Of a stretch of DNA of 64,000 bases, positions 39,499-48,411 are shown one piece after another. The first letter of the stretch is position 1, and each line of letters starts with the position of its first letter. The notes beneath the pieces were generated by a model that saw only the letters and a program-made list of their open reading frames with translations, was not told the origin of the DNA and searched no databases. Origin of the DNA: Archangium violaceum (GTDB taxonomy: Bacteria; Myxococcota; Myxococcia; Myxococcales; Myxococcaceae). The position numbers and the translations under genes are program-made. Where the stretch lies: positions 6,387,501 through 6,451,500 of the forward strand of contig NZ_CP069338.1 in assembly GCF_016859125.1 (NCBI RefSeq), written 5' to 3'.

Positions 39499-40194
39499 AT
39501 GATCCAGATGTTCCACGTCTACAAGGCGTATCCGGGCGATCCGCCCGTCCTCTCGGACATCAACCTCCACGTGGAGAAGGGCGAGTTCGTCTTCCTCACC
39601 GGGCCCTCGGGCGCGGGGAAGACGACGCTCATGAAGCTCATCTTCTGCGGAGAGAAAGCCACCAAGGGCCAGGTGCTCGTGGGTGGGCGGAACATCGCGC
39701 GCATCCGCGAGTCGGCCGTGCCCTACCTGCGGCGCAACATCGGGGTGGTGTTCCAGGACTTCAAGCTGCTGCCGCACCGCACGGTGGAGGAGAACGTGGC
39801 CTTCGCCCTGGACGTGTTGGGCGTGCCCCGGCCCCAGGCGCGCGAGCGCGTGCAGCGGATGCTCAAGCTGGTGGGCCTGCAGCACAAGGCGGGCTCGCTG
39901 CCGCTGAAGCTCTCCGGTGGTGAGCAGCAGCGCGTGGTCATCGCACGGGCGCTCGTCAATGATCCCACCATCCTCCTGGCGGACGAGCCCACGGGCAACC
40001 TGGACCCGGCGCTCACGCTGGAGATCATGGACCTGCTGATGGACGTGAACGCGCGGGGTACCACGGTGCTGGTGGCCACCCACGACACCAGCCTCATCAC
40101 GCGCTACCAGAAGCGCACGCTGCGGCTGGAGCGCGGGTTCATCGTGTCGGACGAGGACGGGGTGAAGGCGGCCCGGCGGATGACGGCGGGATGA
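39499..40194 (+). CDS. ftsE: FtsE, cell-division ABC-type ATPase
   Basis: 231 residues. With FtsX it converts ATP hydrolysis into activation of cell-wall amidases at the septum. ATG at 39499. Walker [10 protein letters not shown] (about 35-43), Q-loop [10 protein letters not shown], signature LSGGEQQRV, Walker [13 protein letters not shown], and switch His in VATHD. All catalytic residues are intact. Its stop overlaps the ftsX start by ATGA (40191-40194). Confidence 0.96.
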   Translation: MIQMFHVYKAYPGDPPVLSDINLHVEKGEFVFLTGPSGAGKTTLMKLIFCGEKATKGQVLVGGRNIARIRESAVPYLRRNIGVVFQDFKLLPHRTVEENVAFALDVLGVPRPQARERVQRMLKLVGLQHKAGSLPLKLSGGEQQRVVIARALVNDPTILLADEPTGNLDPALTLEIMDLLMDVNARGTTVLVATHDTSLITRYQKRTLRLERGFIVSDEDGVKAARRMTAG

Positions 40195-41093
40195 GCGCGA
40201 TCGCGAAGGCAGCCTACTTCTGGCGCTCGGCGGCCTCGGGGCTGCGGCATGCGCCCTTCGTCCACTTCATCGCGGTGACGACGATCGCCATCGCCCTCTT
40301 CTCCGCGGGGCTGGCGCAGGCCATGGGACGCATGGTGGATGCGCTCATCGGCTCGCTGGGCGGCGAGGTGCAGGTGACGGTGTACCTGTCCCCCGAGCTC
40401 GACGAGGAGGGGGCCGCGGTGCTGCGAGAGCGCATGGTGGCCGCCAGTGGAGGCCGGGCCTCGTTGGTTCCGCCCCAGGCCGCGCTCGATCGTCTGGCTC
40501 GGGAGCTGGGTGACCTGGGCGAGGCGCTGGCGCAGCTCCCGGAGAACCCCCTGCCGCCCTCGCTGGAGCTGGAGGTTCCCCAGGAGCGGCGCACCCCCGG
40601 CGCGTTGAAGGCGTTGGCCCAGGAGCTGCGCGCCATGCCCGGTGTCACCGGCGTGGACTATGGCGAGGAGGCGGTGGAGCGGCTCTCGGCCATCTCGAAG
40701 GCGCTGCGCTATGGCGGATGGGTGGCCTTCGCGGTGGTGCTGCTGGCCACGGTGGTCATCGTGTCCGCGACGCTGCAGCTCGCCATCTACGCGCGGCGCG
40801 AGGAGATCGAAATCCAGAAGCTGGTGGGCGCGACGGACCGCTTCGTCAAGGCGCCCTTCCTCATCGAGGGCTTCCTGCAGGGGCTGCTCGGGGCCGGGGT
40901 GGCGCTGGCGGGACTGGTGGCCTTCGAGCGGTTGGTGGGGCCGGGAGTGGCCTCGCTCTTCTCCTTCCTGGTGGGGCCCGGTGGCATGGTGCCGCTGCTG
41001 GAGCCGGGTCTGGCCCTGGAGCTGCTGGCGGCGGGCTGCGCGCTGGGGCTGGGTGGTAGCTTCATCGCGGTGGGGCGCTTCCTGCGGGTATGA
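40191..41093 (+). CDS. ftsX: FtsX, cell-division membrane protein
   Basis: 300 residues. Four membrane helices: one near 22-45 (HFIAVTTIAIALFSAGLAQ), then three after a periplasmic domain of about 110 residues (VQVTVYLSPELDEEG to VTGVDYGEEAVERL), with WVAFAVVLLATVVIVSATL, the FLQGLLGAGVALAG helix and a last one ending in VGRFLRV. The cytoplasmic loop RREEIEIQKLVGATDRFV is the standard FtsX/MacB-type motif. The periplasmic loop should engage the EnvC-like protein encoded next, which overlaps by ATGA. Confidence 0.94.
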   Translation: MSAIAKAAYFWRSAASGLRHAPFVHFIAVTTIAIALFSAGLAQAMGRMVDALIGSLGGEVQVTVYLSPELDEEGAAVLRERMVAASGGRASLVPPQAALDRLARELGDLGEALAQLPENPLPPSLELEVPQERRTPGALKALAQELRAMPGVTGVDYGEEAVERLSAISKALRYGGWVAFAVVLLATVVIVSATLQLAIYARREEIEIQKLVGATDRFVKAPFLIEGFLQGLLGAGVALAGLVAFERLVGPGVASLFSFLVGPGGMVPLLEPGLALELLAAGCALGLGGSFIAVGRFLRV

Positions 41094-42259
41094 GCCGGCT
41101 CGTCCTCCTCTCGTTGCTGCTGTGGGGTGGCGTGGCCCTCTCCCAGGACGGGGCCGCGGCGCAGCCGTCCGCGTCCGAGGGCGCCGCGTCCGAGTCGCCC
41201 GCGCAGGAGGAGGCGACGGAGCGGGAGGCCGTGCGCGAGAAGTTGTCCACGCAGCGGGCGGCGCTCGCGCTCATCGAGTCTCGCAAGGTGTCCGCGCTGG
41301 AGGTGCTGGAGATGGTGGAGCAGCGGGCGGCCACCAGCTCGCAGCGGGTGAAGGCGCTGGAGAGGGATCTCTCCGTCTTCCGCAAGCGGTTGGCCGTGGC
41401 CGAGCACGAGGACGCGGTGACGCAGCAGATGCTGCGCGAGCAGATGCGCCGGCTGTCCCCGCGGCTGTGGGGCATGTACCGGCTGATGAGGCGCCGGCCC
41501 CTGGAGGTGCTGCTGAGCGCGAAGGACTTCTCCGCCATGGTGTGGCGCTCGCGCGCGCTGCGGGCCACGCTGGAGGAGGACCTGCGGGTGCTGCGCACGG
41601 TGCAGCGGGTGGCGGGATTGCGGCGCCAGTCGGCGGCCGAGCTGCGCCGGTTGCAGGGCTCGCTGAACGTCCGACTGGGCTTCCTGCGGGAGCAGGAGGC
41701 GTTGGCGAAGGCGCAGCAGGAGGCGCTCGAGGAGGTGGTGGGCGCCATCAAGGGCGAGGCGGAGCTGGCGCGGCGCATGGTTCGCGAGCTGGAGCAGGCG
41801 GACGCGGACCTCACGCGCGTCATCCAGGAGATGAACGAGGGCCCGGCCACGTCCGGCTTCGGGGCCCTCAAGGGGAAGCTGCCGTTCCCCGCGCCGGGCA
41901 TCATCGAGGTGGGCTTCGGCCGCGTGGTGAATCCGCGCTTCAACACCGTCACCGTGCAGAAGGGCGTGGACATCCGCGCGGCCGCGGGCACGCCGGTCAA
42001 GGCGGTGGCGGAGGGGACCGTGGCCTACGCGGGTTGGATGCGCGGCTATGGCAATCTGCTCATCCTCGACCACGGGGGCGGCTACCATACGCTGGTGGCA
42101 CACCTGTCCTCCCTGGCCCATCAGGTGGGCGCCCACGTGGCGGCGGGTGATGTGGTGGGCGAGGTGGGTGATACGGGCTCGCTCAAGGGCGCCTACCTGT
42201 ACTTCGAGATCCGCCGGGCCGGGCAGGCCCTGGACCCGGCACCCTGGCTGTCGCGTTGA
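41090..42259 (+). CDS. envC: EnvC-like murein hydrolase activator (degenerate M23 domain)
   Basis: 389 residues. Signal peptide (LLSLLLWGGVALSQ), long coiled coils (about 40-255; EATEREAVREKLSTQ, EEDLRVLRTVQRV, EALAKAQQEALEEVV) and a C-terminal LytM/M23 domain (about 270-385). The metal site is broken as in true EnvC: the His of HxGxD is Lys (KGVDIRA) and the HLHFE motif reads YLYFE, so it should activate an amidase, not cut peptidoglycan itself. It overlaps ftsX by four bases, which fits FtsEX-EnvC control of septal hydrolysis. Confidence 0.92.
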   Translation: MSRLVLLSLLLWGGVALSQDGAAAQPSASEGAASESPAQEEATEREAVREKLSTQRAALALIESRKVSALEVLEMVEQRAATSSQRVKALERDLSVFRKRLAVAEHEDAVTQQMLREQMRRLSPRLWGMYRLMRRRPLEVLLSAKDFSAMVWRSRALRATLEEDLRVLRTVQRVAGLRRQSAAELRRLQGSLNVRLGFLREQEALAKAQQEALEEVVGAIKGEAELARRMVRELEQADADLTRVIQEMNEGPATSGFGALKGKLPFPAPGIIEVGFGRVVNPRFNTVTVQKGVDIRAAAGTPVKAVAEGTVAYAGWMRGYGNLLILDHGGGYHTLVAHLSSLAHQVGAHVAAGDVVGEVGDTGSLKGAYLYFEIRRAGQALDPAPWLSR

Positions 42260-42263
42260 CGCT

Positions 42264-43322
42264 ATGAGACCTTCCTCTTCTTCTCCCATCCGCACCGGGC
42301 TGATGGGCTACGGCCTGTCCGGCTCCCGCTTCCACGCGCAGCTGCTCGCCGCCGAGCCGGCCTTCACCCTTTCGGCGGTCGCCACGCGCCGGGCCGAGGA
42401 CGTCGCGCGCGACTGGCCGGGCGTGCGCGTGCTCTCCCCAGAGGAGCTGCTGGCGGATCCCTCGCTGGACCTGCTCATCATCACCGCGCCCAACGACACG
42501 CACGCGTCACTGGCCGAGCGGGCGCTCCTGGCCGGCAAGCACGTGGTCGTGGAGAAGCCCTTCACCGTGGACCCGGCCGAGGCCCTGCGGCTGGATGCGT
42601 TGGCGCGCGAGCGGGGCCGGTGTCTGACCGTCTTCCACAACCGGCGCTGGGATGGCGACTTCCTCACCGTGCGTCAGTTGCTGGAGCAGGGACGCCTCGG
42701 GCGGTTGTACAGCTTCGAGAGCCACTTCGATCGCTTCCGGCCCCAGGTGAAGGCGCGCTGGAAGGAGGATGACGTCCCCGGGGGCGGCACGCTGTGGGAC
42801 CTGGGTTCCCACCTGGTCGATCAGGCCTTGCTGTTGTTCGGTCTGCCCGAGTCCATCACCGCCGACCTCGGACGGCAGCGGCAGGGGGCTCGGGCCACGG
42901 ACTGGTTCCACCTGTTGCTGCGCTATGGCGAGCTGCGCGTCATCCTCCACTCCGGCTCCGTGGTGCACGAGCCCTGGCCCCGCTTCGTCCTGCAGGGCGA
43001 AGCGGATGCCTGGTGCAAGTACGGGCTCGACCCGCAGGAGGAGCAGCTCGGCACGGGGCTTCGGCCGGGCCAGGCCGGCTGGGGTGTCGAGCCCGCGGAG
43101 CGGTACGGCCGGCTGAGTCGCGGGGGCAGCGTGCCCACCCTGCCGGGGTGCTATGAGCGCTTCTACCGTCAGCTGGCCGCGGCCATCGCTGGCGAGGGAC
43201 CTGTGCCGGTGACGGCGGAGAGCGCCGCCCAGGTCATCCGCGTGCTCGAGGCGGCGGTGCGCAGCGCCGAAGAGGGCCGACGCATCACGCTCCCGGGCGA
43301 GCGTCCACTCCTGGATGGATGA
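42264..43322 (+). CDS. Gfo/Idh/MocA-family oxidoreductase
   Basis: 352 residues. NAD(P)-dependent sugar or polyol dehydrogenase type. Rossmann glycine motif GLMGYGLSGSRFH near 12-24, then LLIITAPNDTHAS, the catalytic-site EKPF in HVVVEKPFTV, and GGGTLWDLGSHLVDQAL with the substrate Asp/His pair. Similar to YdgJ-type proteins acting on scyllo-inositol or related substrates, but the substrate is not known. It starts 4 bases after envC, so it is likely read through from the ftsEX operon, and its end overlaps the next gene by 8 bases. Confidence 0.9.
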   Translation: MRPSSSSPIRTGLMGYGLSGSRFHAQLLAAEPAFTLSAVATRRAEDVARDWPGVRVLSPEELLADPSLDLLIITAPNDTHASLAERALLAGKHVVVEKPFTVDPAEALRLDALARERGRCLTVFHNRRWDGDFLTVRQLLEQGRLGRLYSFESHFDRFRPQVKARWKEDDVPGGGTLWDLGSHLVDQALLLFGLPESITADLGRQRQGARATDWFHLLLRYGELRVILHSGSVVHEPWPRFVLQGEADAWCKYGLDPQEEQLGTGLRPGQAGWGVEPAERYGRLSRGGSVPTLPGCYERFYRQLAAAIAGEGPVPVTAESAAQVIRVLEAAVRSAEEGRRITLPGERPLLDG

Positions 43323-44232
43323 GCGCACGGAAATGATGCAGTGCGGCATGGGGCCGGTTAATTTCCCCACCGTGGACTTGATCTCAGGACTACAGGAAGT
43401 CACCCGGCGCATGTTGGTGGCGCGCGGAGTGCGGTCGGAAGTGGTGAACGTGGGCGGTCAGCCGCTCCACCACTACGAGCTCAAGGGGCGCGGCAAGGGG
43501 CCGACGGTGCTGCTGGTGCACGGGCTGGGCGGGACGGCCAACGGCTTCGCGCGCATCTTCTTCGGGCTGGCCAGGCGCTTCGAGCGGGTGTTGGCGGTGG
43601 ACCTGCCAGGGCACGGCTTCTCGCCGGAGTACTGCCTCGGGCCGACGTGCGTGCGCGGCCAGTACGCGCTGCTGGTGGAGTACTGCCGGCAGGTGGTGGG
43701 GGGGTCGTCCTTCGTGGTGGGCAACTCGCTGGGTGGGGCCCTGTCGGCGCAGCTGGCGGCGGAGCACCCCGAGCTGGTGCGCGCACTGGGGCTGGTGGCG
43801 CCAGCGGGCGCCGACGTGGGGCACGAGCTCATCCGCGAGGTGCTGGAGTCCATGGACGTGCGCACCGCCGAGCAGTCGCGGGCGCTCACCCGGCGTCTCT
43901 TCCACCGGCCGCCCCTGTTGATGATGCTGTTCGCCGACGCGGTGCGCGGCATCTACGCCACACCCGCGGTGCGTGCGCTGAGCGAGGACGCCCTGGCCAG
44001 GGCCGAGTACCTCAAGCCCGAGGAGCTCAAGCGGCTCGCCATGCCCGTGCTCTTCGTGTGGGGTGGGAGTGAGAAATTGCTGCCACACCAAAGCCTGGAC
44101 TTCTTCCGCTCGAACCTGCCGGCCCATGCACGCGTGAGGGTGGTGGAGCAGTTCGGCCACATCCCGCACGTGGAGCGACCAGACGAGCTGGTGTCGGAAC
44201 TGGTGCGGTTCGCGGACGCCTCCGGGCTGTAG
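43315..44232 (+). CDS. Alpha/beta hydrolase
   Basis: 305 residues (ATG at 43315; internal ATGs at 43333 and 43336 are alternatives). Oxyanion HG in LLVHGLGGTANGF, nucleophile Ser in VGNSLGGAL, catalytic His in FGHIPHVERP. The acid position reads WGGSEKLLP, with Glu in place of the usual Asp. No signal peptide. Family includes esterases, lipases and C-C hydrolases; the MhpC/BphD-like layout does not fix a substrate. Overlaps the preceding oxidoreductase, so expression is coupled. Confidence 0.88.
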   Translation: MDERTEMMQCGMGPVNFPTVDLISGLQEVTRRMLVARGVRSEVVNVGGQPLHHYELKGRGKGPTVLLVHGLGGTANGFARIFFGLARRFERVLAVDLPGHGFSPEYCLGPTCVRGQYALLVEYCRQVVGGSSFVVGNSLGGALSAQLAAEHPELVRALGLVAPAGADVGHELIREVLESMDVRTAEQSRALTRRLFHRPPLLMMLFADAVRGIYATPAVRALSEDALARAEYLKPEELKRLAMPVLFVWGGSEKLLPHQSLDFFRSNLPAHARVRVVEQFGHIPHVERPDELVSELVRFADASGL

Positions 44233-44268
44233 GCGGGCCGGGGCGCGGCGGGTGCTAGAGTCGCGCCC

Positions 44269-45624
44269 ATGCGTTCCCCGTACTCCTGGCGCGCGGCACT
44301 CGCCGCGGGCCTGTTGCTCCTGGCACCCACGGCACGGGCCGACGGGCGCGAGCCCTCCACCGCCCGGACCACCACCTACGAGCAGCTCGAGGTGTTCGCC
44401 CGGGTGCTCTCGTACGTGCAGAACAACTACGTGGAGCCGGTGGACGACAAGAAGCTGATGCAGGGCGCCATCAAGGGCATGTTGGAGACGTTGGATCCCC
44501 ACACCGTCTTCATGCCGCCCGAGGTCTTCAAGGAGATGAAGATCGACACCTCCGGCGAGTTCGGAGGGCTGGGCATCGAGGTGGCGCGCAAGGGCGAGGG
44601 CATCGTGGTGGTGGCGCCCATCGACGACACGCCGGCGGCGCGCGCGGGCATCCGGGCGGGGGACGAGCTCGTCGCCATCGATGGCGAGAGCCTTCAAGGG
44701 CTGGGGCTGTCGGACGTGCTGCAGCGGATGCGGGGCCCGGCGGGCAAGCGGGTGCTGCTGACCATCATGCGCGAGGGCTTCAATGCGCCGCGCGAGCTGG
44801 CCATCATCCGGGACCACATCCGCATCATCCCGGTGGAGGGCGCGCTGTACGGGGGCATCGCCCACCTGAAGGTGAAGAACTTCCAGGACCGCACGGCGCT
44901 GTACCTGCGCAAGGAGCTGGACCGGCTGCGGGAGCAGAACGGGGGCAAGCCGCTGCGCGGGGTGGTGTTGGATCTGCGCAACAACCCGGGCGGGTTGCTG
45001 GACCAGGCGGTGGCGGTGAGTGACCTGTGGCTGCCGGGGAGCCTGCCCATCGTGAGCACGCGCGGGCGCAACGGGGCCAATACGACCGAGGAGCGCAGCA
45101 AGGACCGGGACACGGAGCCGGAGTACCCGCTGGTGGTGTTGGTGAACGCGGGGAGCGCGTCGGCGTCGGAGATCGTCGCGGGGGCGCTGCAGGACCACGG
45201 CCGCGCGACCATCCTGGGGACGCAGACCTTCGGAAAGGGGAGCGTGCAGACGGTCATCGAGCTGGAGGATGGCTCGGGGTTGAAGCTGACCATTGCCCGG
45301 TACTACACCCCCAAGGGGCGCAGCATCCAGGAGAAGGGAATCACCCCGGACTACCTGGTTCCGGAGACACCGGGTGGAAAGGGCGCGAAGGACCCTCAGC
45401 CGCGAGAGAAGGACCTGGAGCGGCACTTCAAGGCGGAGCCGTCGGTGGCGAGCGAGTCCGAGACGATGGCGAAGCCGAGGGGGCTGCCCGAGGGCGTGCG
45501 GGGCTGGGACGTGACGGCGAAGCTGACCGACCACCAATTGAAGATGTCGCTGAACTACCTGAACGGCGTGGCGAACGGTGCCGCACGCCGCCCGGCCGTG
45601 AAGGCCAGCAACGAGGCCCATTGA
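44269..45624 (+). CDS. S41-family carboxy-terminal processing protease
   Basis: 451 residues. Periplasmic Ctp-type serine protease. Signal peptide (AALAAGLLLLAPTARA), an N-terminal helical region with TLDPHTVFMPPE, a PDZ domain (about 105-190; GGLGIEVARKGEGIVV, AGIRAGDELVAIDG), and the protease core with the catalytic Ser in NAGSASASEI (about 298) and Lys in FGKGSVQ (about 323). LDLRNNPGG is intact. C-terminal extension of about 70 residues is basic/acidic, ending in a small helical domain. The -10-like TAGAGT lies just before the ATG. A hairpin follows 34 bases after the stop. Confidence 0.93.
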   Translation: MRSPYSWRAALAAGLLLLAPTARADGREPSTARTTTYEQLEVFARVLSYVQNNYVEPVDDKKLMQGAIKGMLETLDPHTVFMPPEVFKEMKIDTSGEFGGLGIEVARKGEGIVVVAPIDDTPAARAGIRAGDELVAIDGESLQGLGLSDVLQRMRGPAGKRVLLTIMREGFNAPRELAIIRDHIRIIPVEGALYGGIAHLKVKNFQDRTALYLRKELDRLREQNGGKPLRGVVLDLRNNPGGLLDQAVAVSDLWLPGSLPIVSTRGRNGANTTEERSKDRDTEPEYPLVVLVNAGSASASEIVAGALQDHGRATILGTQTFGKGSVQTVIELEDGSGLKLTIARYYTPKGRSIQEKGITPDYLVPETPGGKGAKDPQPREKDLERHFKAEPSVASESETMAKPRGLPEGVRGWDVTAKLTDHQLKMSLNYLNGVANGAARRPAVKASNEAH

Positions 45625-45657
45625 ATCCAACACACTCATCCCTGGGTCGTACGCTGG

Positions 45658-45678
45658 CCCGCCGGAGTAGCAGGCGGG
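45658..45678. terminator. Short hairpin after the S41 protease gene
   Basis: CCCGCC (45658-45663) and GGCGGG (45673-45678), 6 bp, loop of nine bases. Weak on its own; placed 34 bases after the stop codon in a 232-base gap that otherwise shows nothing recognisable. Confidence 0.35.
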
Positions 45679-45856
45679 GAAGGCAGCCCCAGGTGCTCCT
45701 GCATGGCCTGGAGGCCCACCCTTGATGCCGTCCCCCGCGAATGTCCGCTCCCGCATGCTCGGGGCTTTTCCTTACGCCGGCCCGCGCGCATCTCTCCGGA
45801 AGCTGTGTCTTCCACCCCTTGTAGGACCCAGGTACAGTTGCCCGGAGGACAACAAC

Positions 45857-46480
45857 ATGGCGAAGAGCAGCGCCCTACCGGCTCCGCTCCAGTGGCGACC
45901 CCCTCACACTTTCTGGATGGCCGGGTCTCAAGATGGGGCTCAGGGGCCGGGTGTACGCCCGGCCCCATCAAGTGGGCTCCGGCTGGACGTTCAGACACAG
46001 CGGCGCATCCTGGTGGTGGACGACGATCCCACCATCCTCAACGTCTGGCGCCGGGTGCTGGGGCCGAAGTGGCGCCGCCCTGCCCTGGACAGCCTGGAGA
46101 AGAAACTCTTCGGTGCCGCCCCGCCCGCCGCGTCCCCTGAAGTGAGCTTCATCATCGACACCGCCTCCCAGGGCCTCGAGGGGTTCCAGAAGGTCGTCAG
46201 TGCCTTGGAGGAGGCGCGGCCCTACACCTTCGCCCTCGTCGACATGCGGATGCCGCCGGGCTGGGACGGGCTGGAGACCATCATGCGCATGCTGGAGAAG
46301 GACCCCCAACTGGAGGTCGCCATCTGCAGCGCCTTCTCGGACATCTCCCGCGAGGAGGTGGCCCAGCGTGTCGGCCGGGCGGACCTGCAGTGGCTCAAGA
46401 AGCCGTTCGAGCTCGAGGTGGCTCGCGAGCTGGCCTGGAAGTTGAGCGAGCAGGGCGTTCAGCGACGCCGCTCTCGCTGA
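45857..46480 (+). CDS. Stand-alone response regulator with an insert in the receiver domain
   Basis: 207 residues from the ATG at 45857, preceded by GGAGG (45844-45848). The first 47 residues are Pro/Gly-rich and probably disordered. The receiver domain has the acidic triad VVDDDP, phospho-acceptor Asp in FALVDMRMP, Ser/Ala switch region ICSAFS and Lys in LKKPF. Between the first helix and the second strand it carries about 30 extra residues (GPKWRRPALDSLEKKLFG and on) compared with CheY. No output domain. Similar inserts are seen in receivers paired with large hybrid kinases; no kinase gene is adjacent. Convergent with the cyclase gene, 9-base gap. Confidence 0.87.
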   Translation: MAKSSALPAPLQWRPPHTFWMAGSQDGAQGPGVRPAPSSGLRLDVQTQRRILVVDDDPTILNVWRRVLGPKWRRPALDSLEKKLFGAAPPAASPEVSFIIDTASQGLEGFQKVVSALEEARPYTFALVDMRMPPGWDGLETIMRMLEKDPQLEVAICSAFSDISREEVAQRVGRADLQWLKKPFELEVARELAWKLSEQGVQRRRSR

Positions 46481-46489
46481 ATACCGGGC

Positions 46490-47278
46490 CTACCGGGGTA
46501 CGGCGCGGATCTGGAACAGCTTCGGCCAGTTCTTCCCGGTGACCAGCAGCCGATCCCGGGCCGCGTCGTAGGCAATCCCGTTCAGCACGTCCTCGCGCCC
46601 GGTGCGCTCCTCCGGTGCGAGCAGCCCCTTGAGATCCAGCCACCCCGTCACCCGTCCCGAGGCCGGATCGATCCGTGCGATGCGGTCGGTCATCCACACG
46701 TTCGCGTAGACCTCGCCGCGGATGTACTCCAACTCGTTCAGCCGGGAGACCTCGCGGCCCTCGTCGGTCACCGTGACGGTGCGCTGCACCGCGAACGTCC
46801 GGGGATCGAGGAAGCGCAGCGTGGCGGTCCCATCGCTCAGGATGAGCGACGTACCGTCGGTGGTGAGCCCCCAGCCCTCGGTGGAATAGTCGAACCGGCC
46901 CACCTGCTGGAACGTCGCGGCGTCGTAGATGAAGCCCACGCGTGAGCGCCAGGTGAGCTGATAGAGCCTGCCTCCGAGGAAGGCGATCCCCTCTCCGAAG
47001 TATTGCCGCTCGAGGTCGCGCTTGCGCAGGACCGCGCCCGTCTCGAGCTCCACCTCGCGCAGGCTCGATTGTCCGTTGCCGCCCGTGCCCTCGTACAACT
47101 TGCCATCCCGGTAGACGAGGCCCTGCGTGAAGGCCCGGGGATCATGGGGCCAGCTCTGGACGATCTCGAACCCGGACACCGGCACGCCTCCCGTGGCGTG
47201 GACCTCGTTACGGCAGGCGAGCACGGTGAGCAGCAGGAGGGGCGAGAGCCGCGCGAGGAGGGCACACCGAGAGTTCAC
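46490..47278 (-). CDS. Glutaminyl-peptide cyclotransferase (plant/bacterial type), lipoprotein
   Basis: 262 residues from the GTG at 47278; lipobox LTVLAC at about residue 21. The enzyme converts N-terminal Gln of peptides to pyroglutamate. The five-bladed propeller family shows as VSGFEIVQSWPHDPRAFTQG, YEGTGGNGQSSLRE, YFGEGIAF, LYQLTWRS, STEGWGLTTDG, LNELEYIRGEVYANVW and DVLNGIAYDAARDRLLVTGKNW. The conserved Glu residues of EGTG, FGEGI and NELE are present. Outer-membrane or periplasmic location. Its partner substrates are unknown; it precedes ldh by 70 bases but on the same strand downstream of it. Confidence 0.92.
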   Translation of the reverse strand: MNSRCALLARLSPLLLLTVLACRNEVHATGGVPVSGFEIVQSWPHDPRAFTQGLVYRDGKLYEGTGGNGQSSLREVELETGAVLRKRDLERQYFGEGIAFLGGRLYQLTWRSRVGFIYDAATFQQVGRFDYSTEGWGLTTDGTSLILSDGTATLRFLDPRTFAVQRTVTVTDEGREVSRLNELEYIRGEVYANVWMTDRIARIDPASGRVTGWLDLKGLLAPEERTGREDVLNGIAYDAARDRLLVTGKNWPKLFQIRAVPR

Positions 47279-47348
47279 GAGGGGAGGCTCCTGGAAGGAA
47301 TCGAGCGGAGGGAACACGGCCGTGCACTGTATCTTCCCGCGCCGGGCG

Positions 47349-48299
47349 TCAGAATCCCAGGGTGCGGATGGTCTGGCGGATCGTATCCGCGCTCCGCTTC
47401 AAGCCCTCGCGCTCCGAGTCACTCAGGGGCACTTCCAGCACCGCTTCCACGCCACCGCGGTTGACGATGCTCGGCACGCTCAGACACACGTCGCTGATGC
47501 CGAGGTAGCCCTCCACCCGCGAGCTCACGGGCAGCACCCGCTGCTCGTCGTGCAGCACCGCCTCGAGGATCTGCGCCGTGGCCAGGCCGATGGCGTAGTT
47601 GGTGGCGCCCTTGCCCTGGATGATGTGGTAGGCGGCGTTGCGCACGTTGTCGAAGATGTGTTTCCGGTCCTCCTCCGCCAGCCGCGCGCGCCCGGGCACC
47701 GACCACTGCATCAGCGGCAGGGCGCCCACCGTCGCCGAGCTCCACAGGGGAATCTCCGAGTCGCCGTGCTCGCCCGCGATGAAGGCGTGCACGTTCTGCA
47801 CCGCCACGTTCAGGTGACGCGCCAGCAGGAAGCGGAAGCGCGAGGAGTCCAGCACCGTCCCGCTGCCGAACACCCGCCGCGTCGGCAGGCCGCTCAGCTT
47901 CTGCACCACGTACGTCAGCACGTCCACCGGGTTGGTCACCACGAGCAGCAGTGCGTCGGGCGCCACCTTCAACAGATGGGGGACGAGCTTGCGGCACAGC
48001 TCCACGTTCGCTCCCGCGAGCTCCAGCCGCGTCTGCCCCGGCTTCTGCTTGGCTCCCGCGGTGATGACCACCACGTCCGAGCTCGCGCACACGCCGATGT
48101 CGTCCGACCCCTCCAGCGTGGCCATGGGCACGAACTGGAGCCCGTGGTTCAGGTCCAGCGCCTCCGCCTCCACCTTGGACCGGTTCACGTCATAGAGGGC
48201 GATCTGCTTGGCCACTCCGCGGATCATGGCGGCATAGGCGATGGTGGCGCCCACCGCGCCGGCCCCGATGATGGCAATCTTGTTCACTCGCTCTGGCAT
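47349..48299 (-). CDS. ldh: L-lactate dehydrogenase
   Basis: 316 residues from the ATG at 48299; a TTG five codons upstream (48314) is less likely. NAD-dependent pyruvate/lactate interconversion. GAGAVGATIA near 8-17, NAD-selecting Asp in LYDVNR, the active-site loop AGAKQKPGQTRLEL where the Gln marks LDH rather than malate dehydrogenase, VTNPVDVLTY, FGSGTVLDSSRFR with substrate Arg, and catalytic His in AGEHGDSEIP. Length is normal. Followed by the glutaminyl cyclase gene after 70 bases. Confidence 0.94.
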   Translation of the reverse strand: MPERVNKIAIIGAGAVGATIAYAAMIRGVAKQIALYDVNRSKVEAEALDLNHGLQFVPMATLEGSDDIGVCASSDVVVITAGAKQKPGQTRLELAGANVELCRKLVPHLLKVAPDALLLVVTNPVDVLTYVVQKLSGLPTRRVFGSGTVLDSSRFRFLLARHLNVAVQNVHAFIAGEHGDSEIPLWSSATVGALPLMQWSVPGRARLAEEDRKHIFDNVRNAAYHIIQGKGATNYAIGLATAQILEAVLHDEQRVLPVSSRVEGYLGISDVCLSVPSIVNRGGVEAVLEVPLSDSEREGLKRSADTIRQTIRTLGF

Positions 48300-48376
48300 A
48301 TGCGGCGCAGACAAGCACAGCAGGGGTTTCCCGCTCCAGGCTCATGGCGGCCCACAGTCGAACCGAGAACGGGGGA

Positions 48377-48406
48377 GGGGCGGTGACCTCGTGGGGTCAC
48401 CGCCCC
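48377..48406. terminator. Strong hairpin after the ThrRS-like gene
   Basis: Perfect 12-bp stem GGGGCGGTGACC (48377-48388) / GGTCACCGCCCC (48395-48406) with loop TCGTGG. It lies 5 bases past the second stop (48412-48414) of the ThrRS-like frame and about 165 bases past the internal amber codon, which supports the downstream stop as the original end of the gene. Confidence 0.7.
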
Positions 48407-48411
48407 GTCAC

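Noticed and set aside
43933-44268. Leaderless promoter for the S41 protease gene (TAGAGT before ATG)
   Set aside because: A -10-like box is present at 44254-44259, but no -35 element fits; too weak to list as a promoter.
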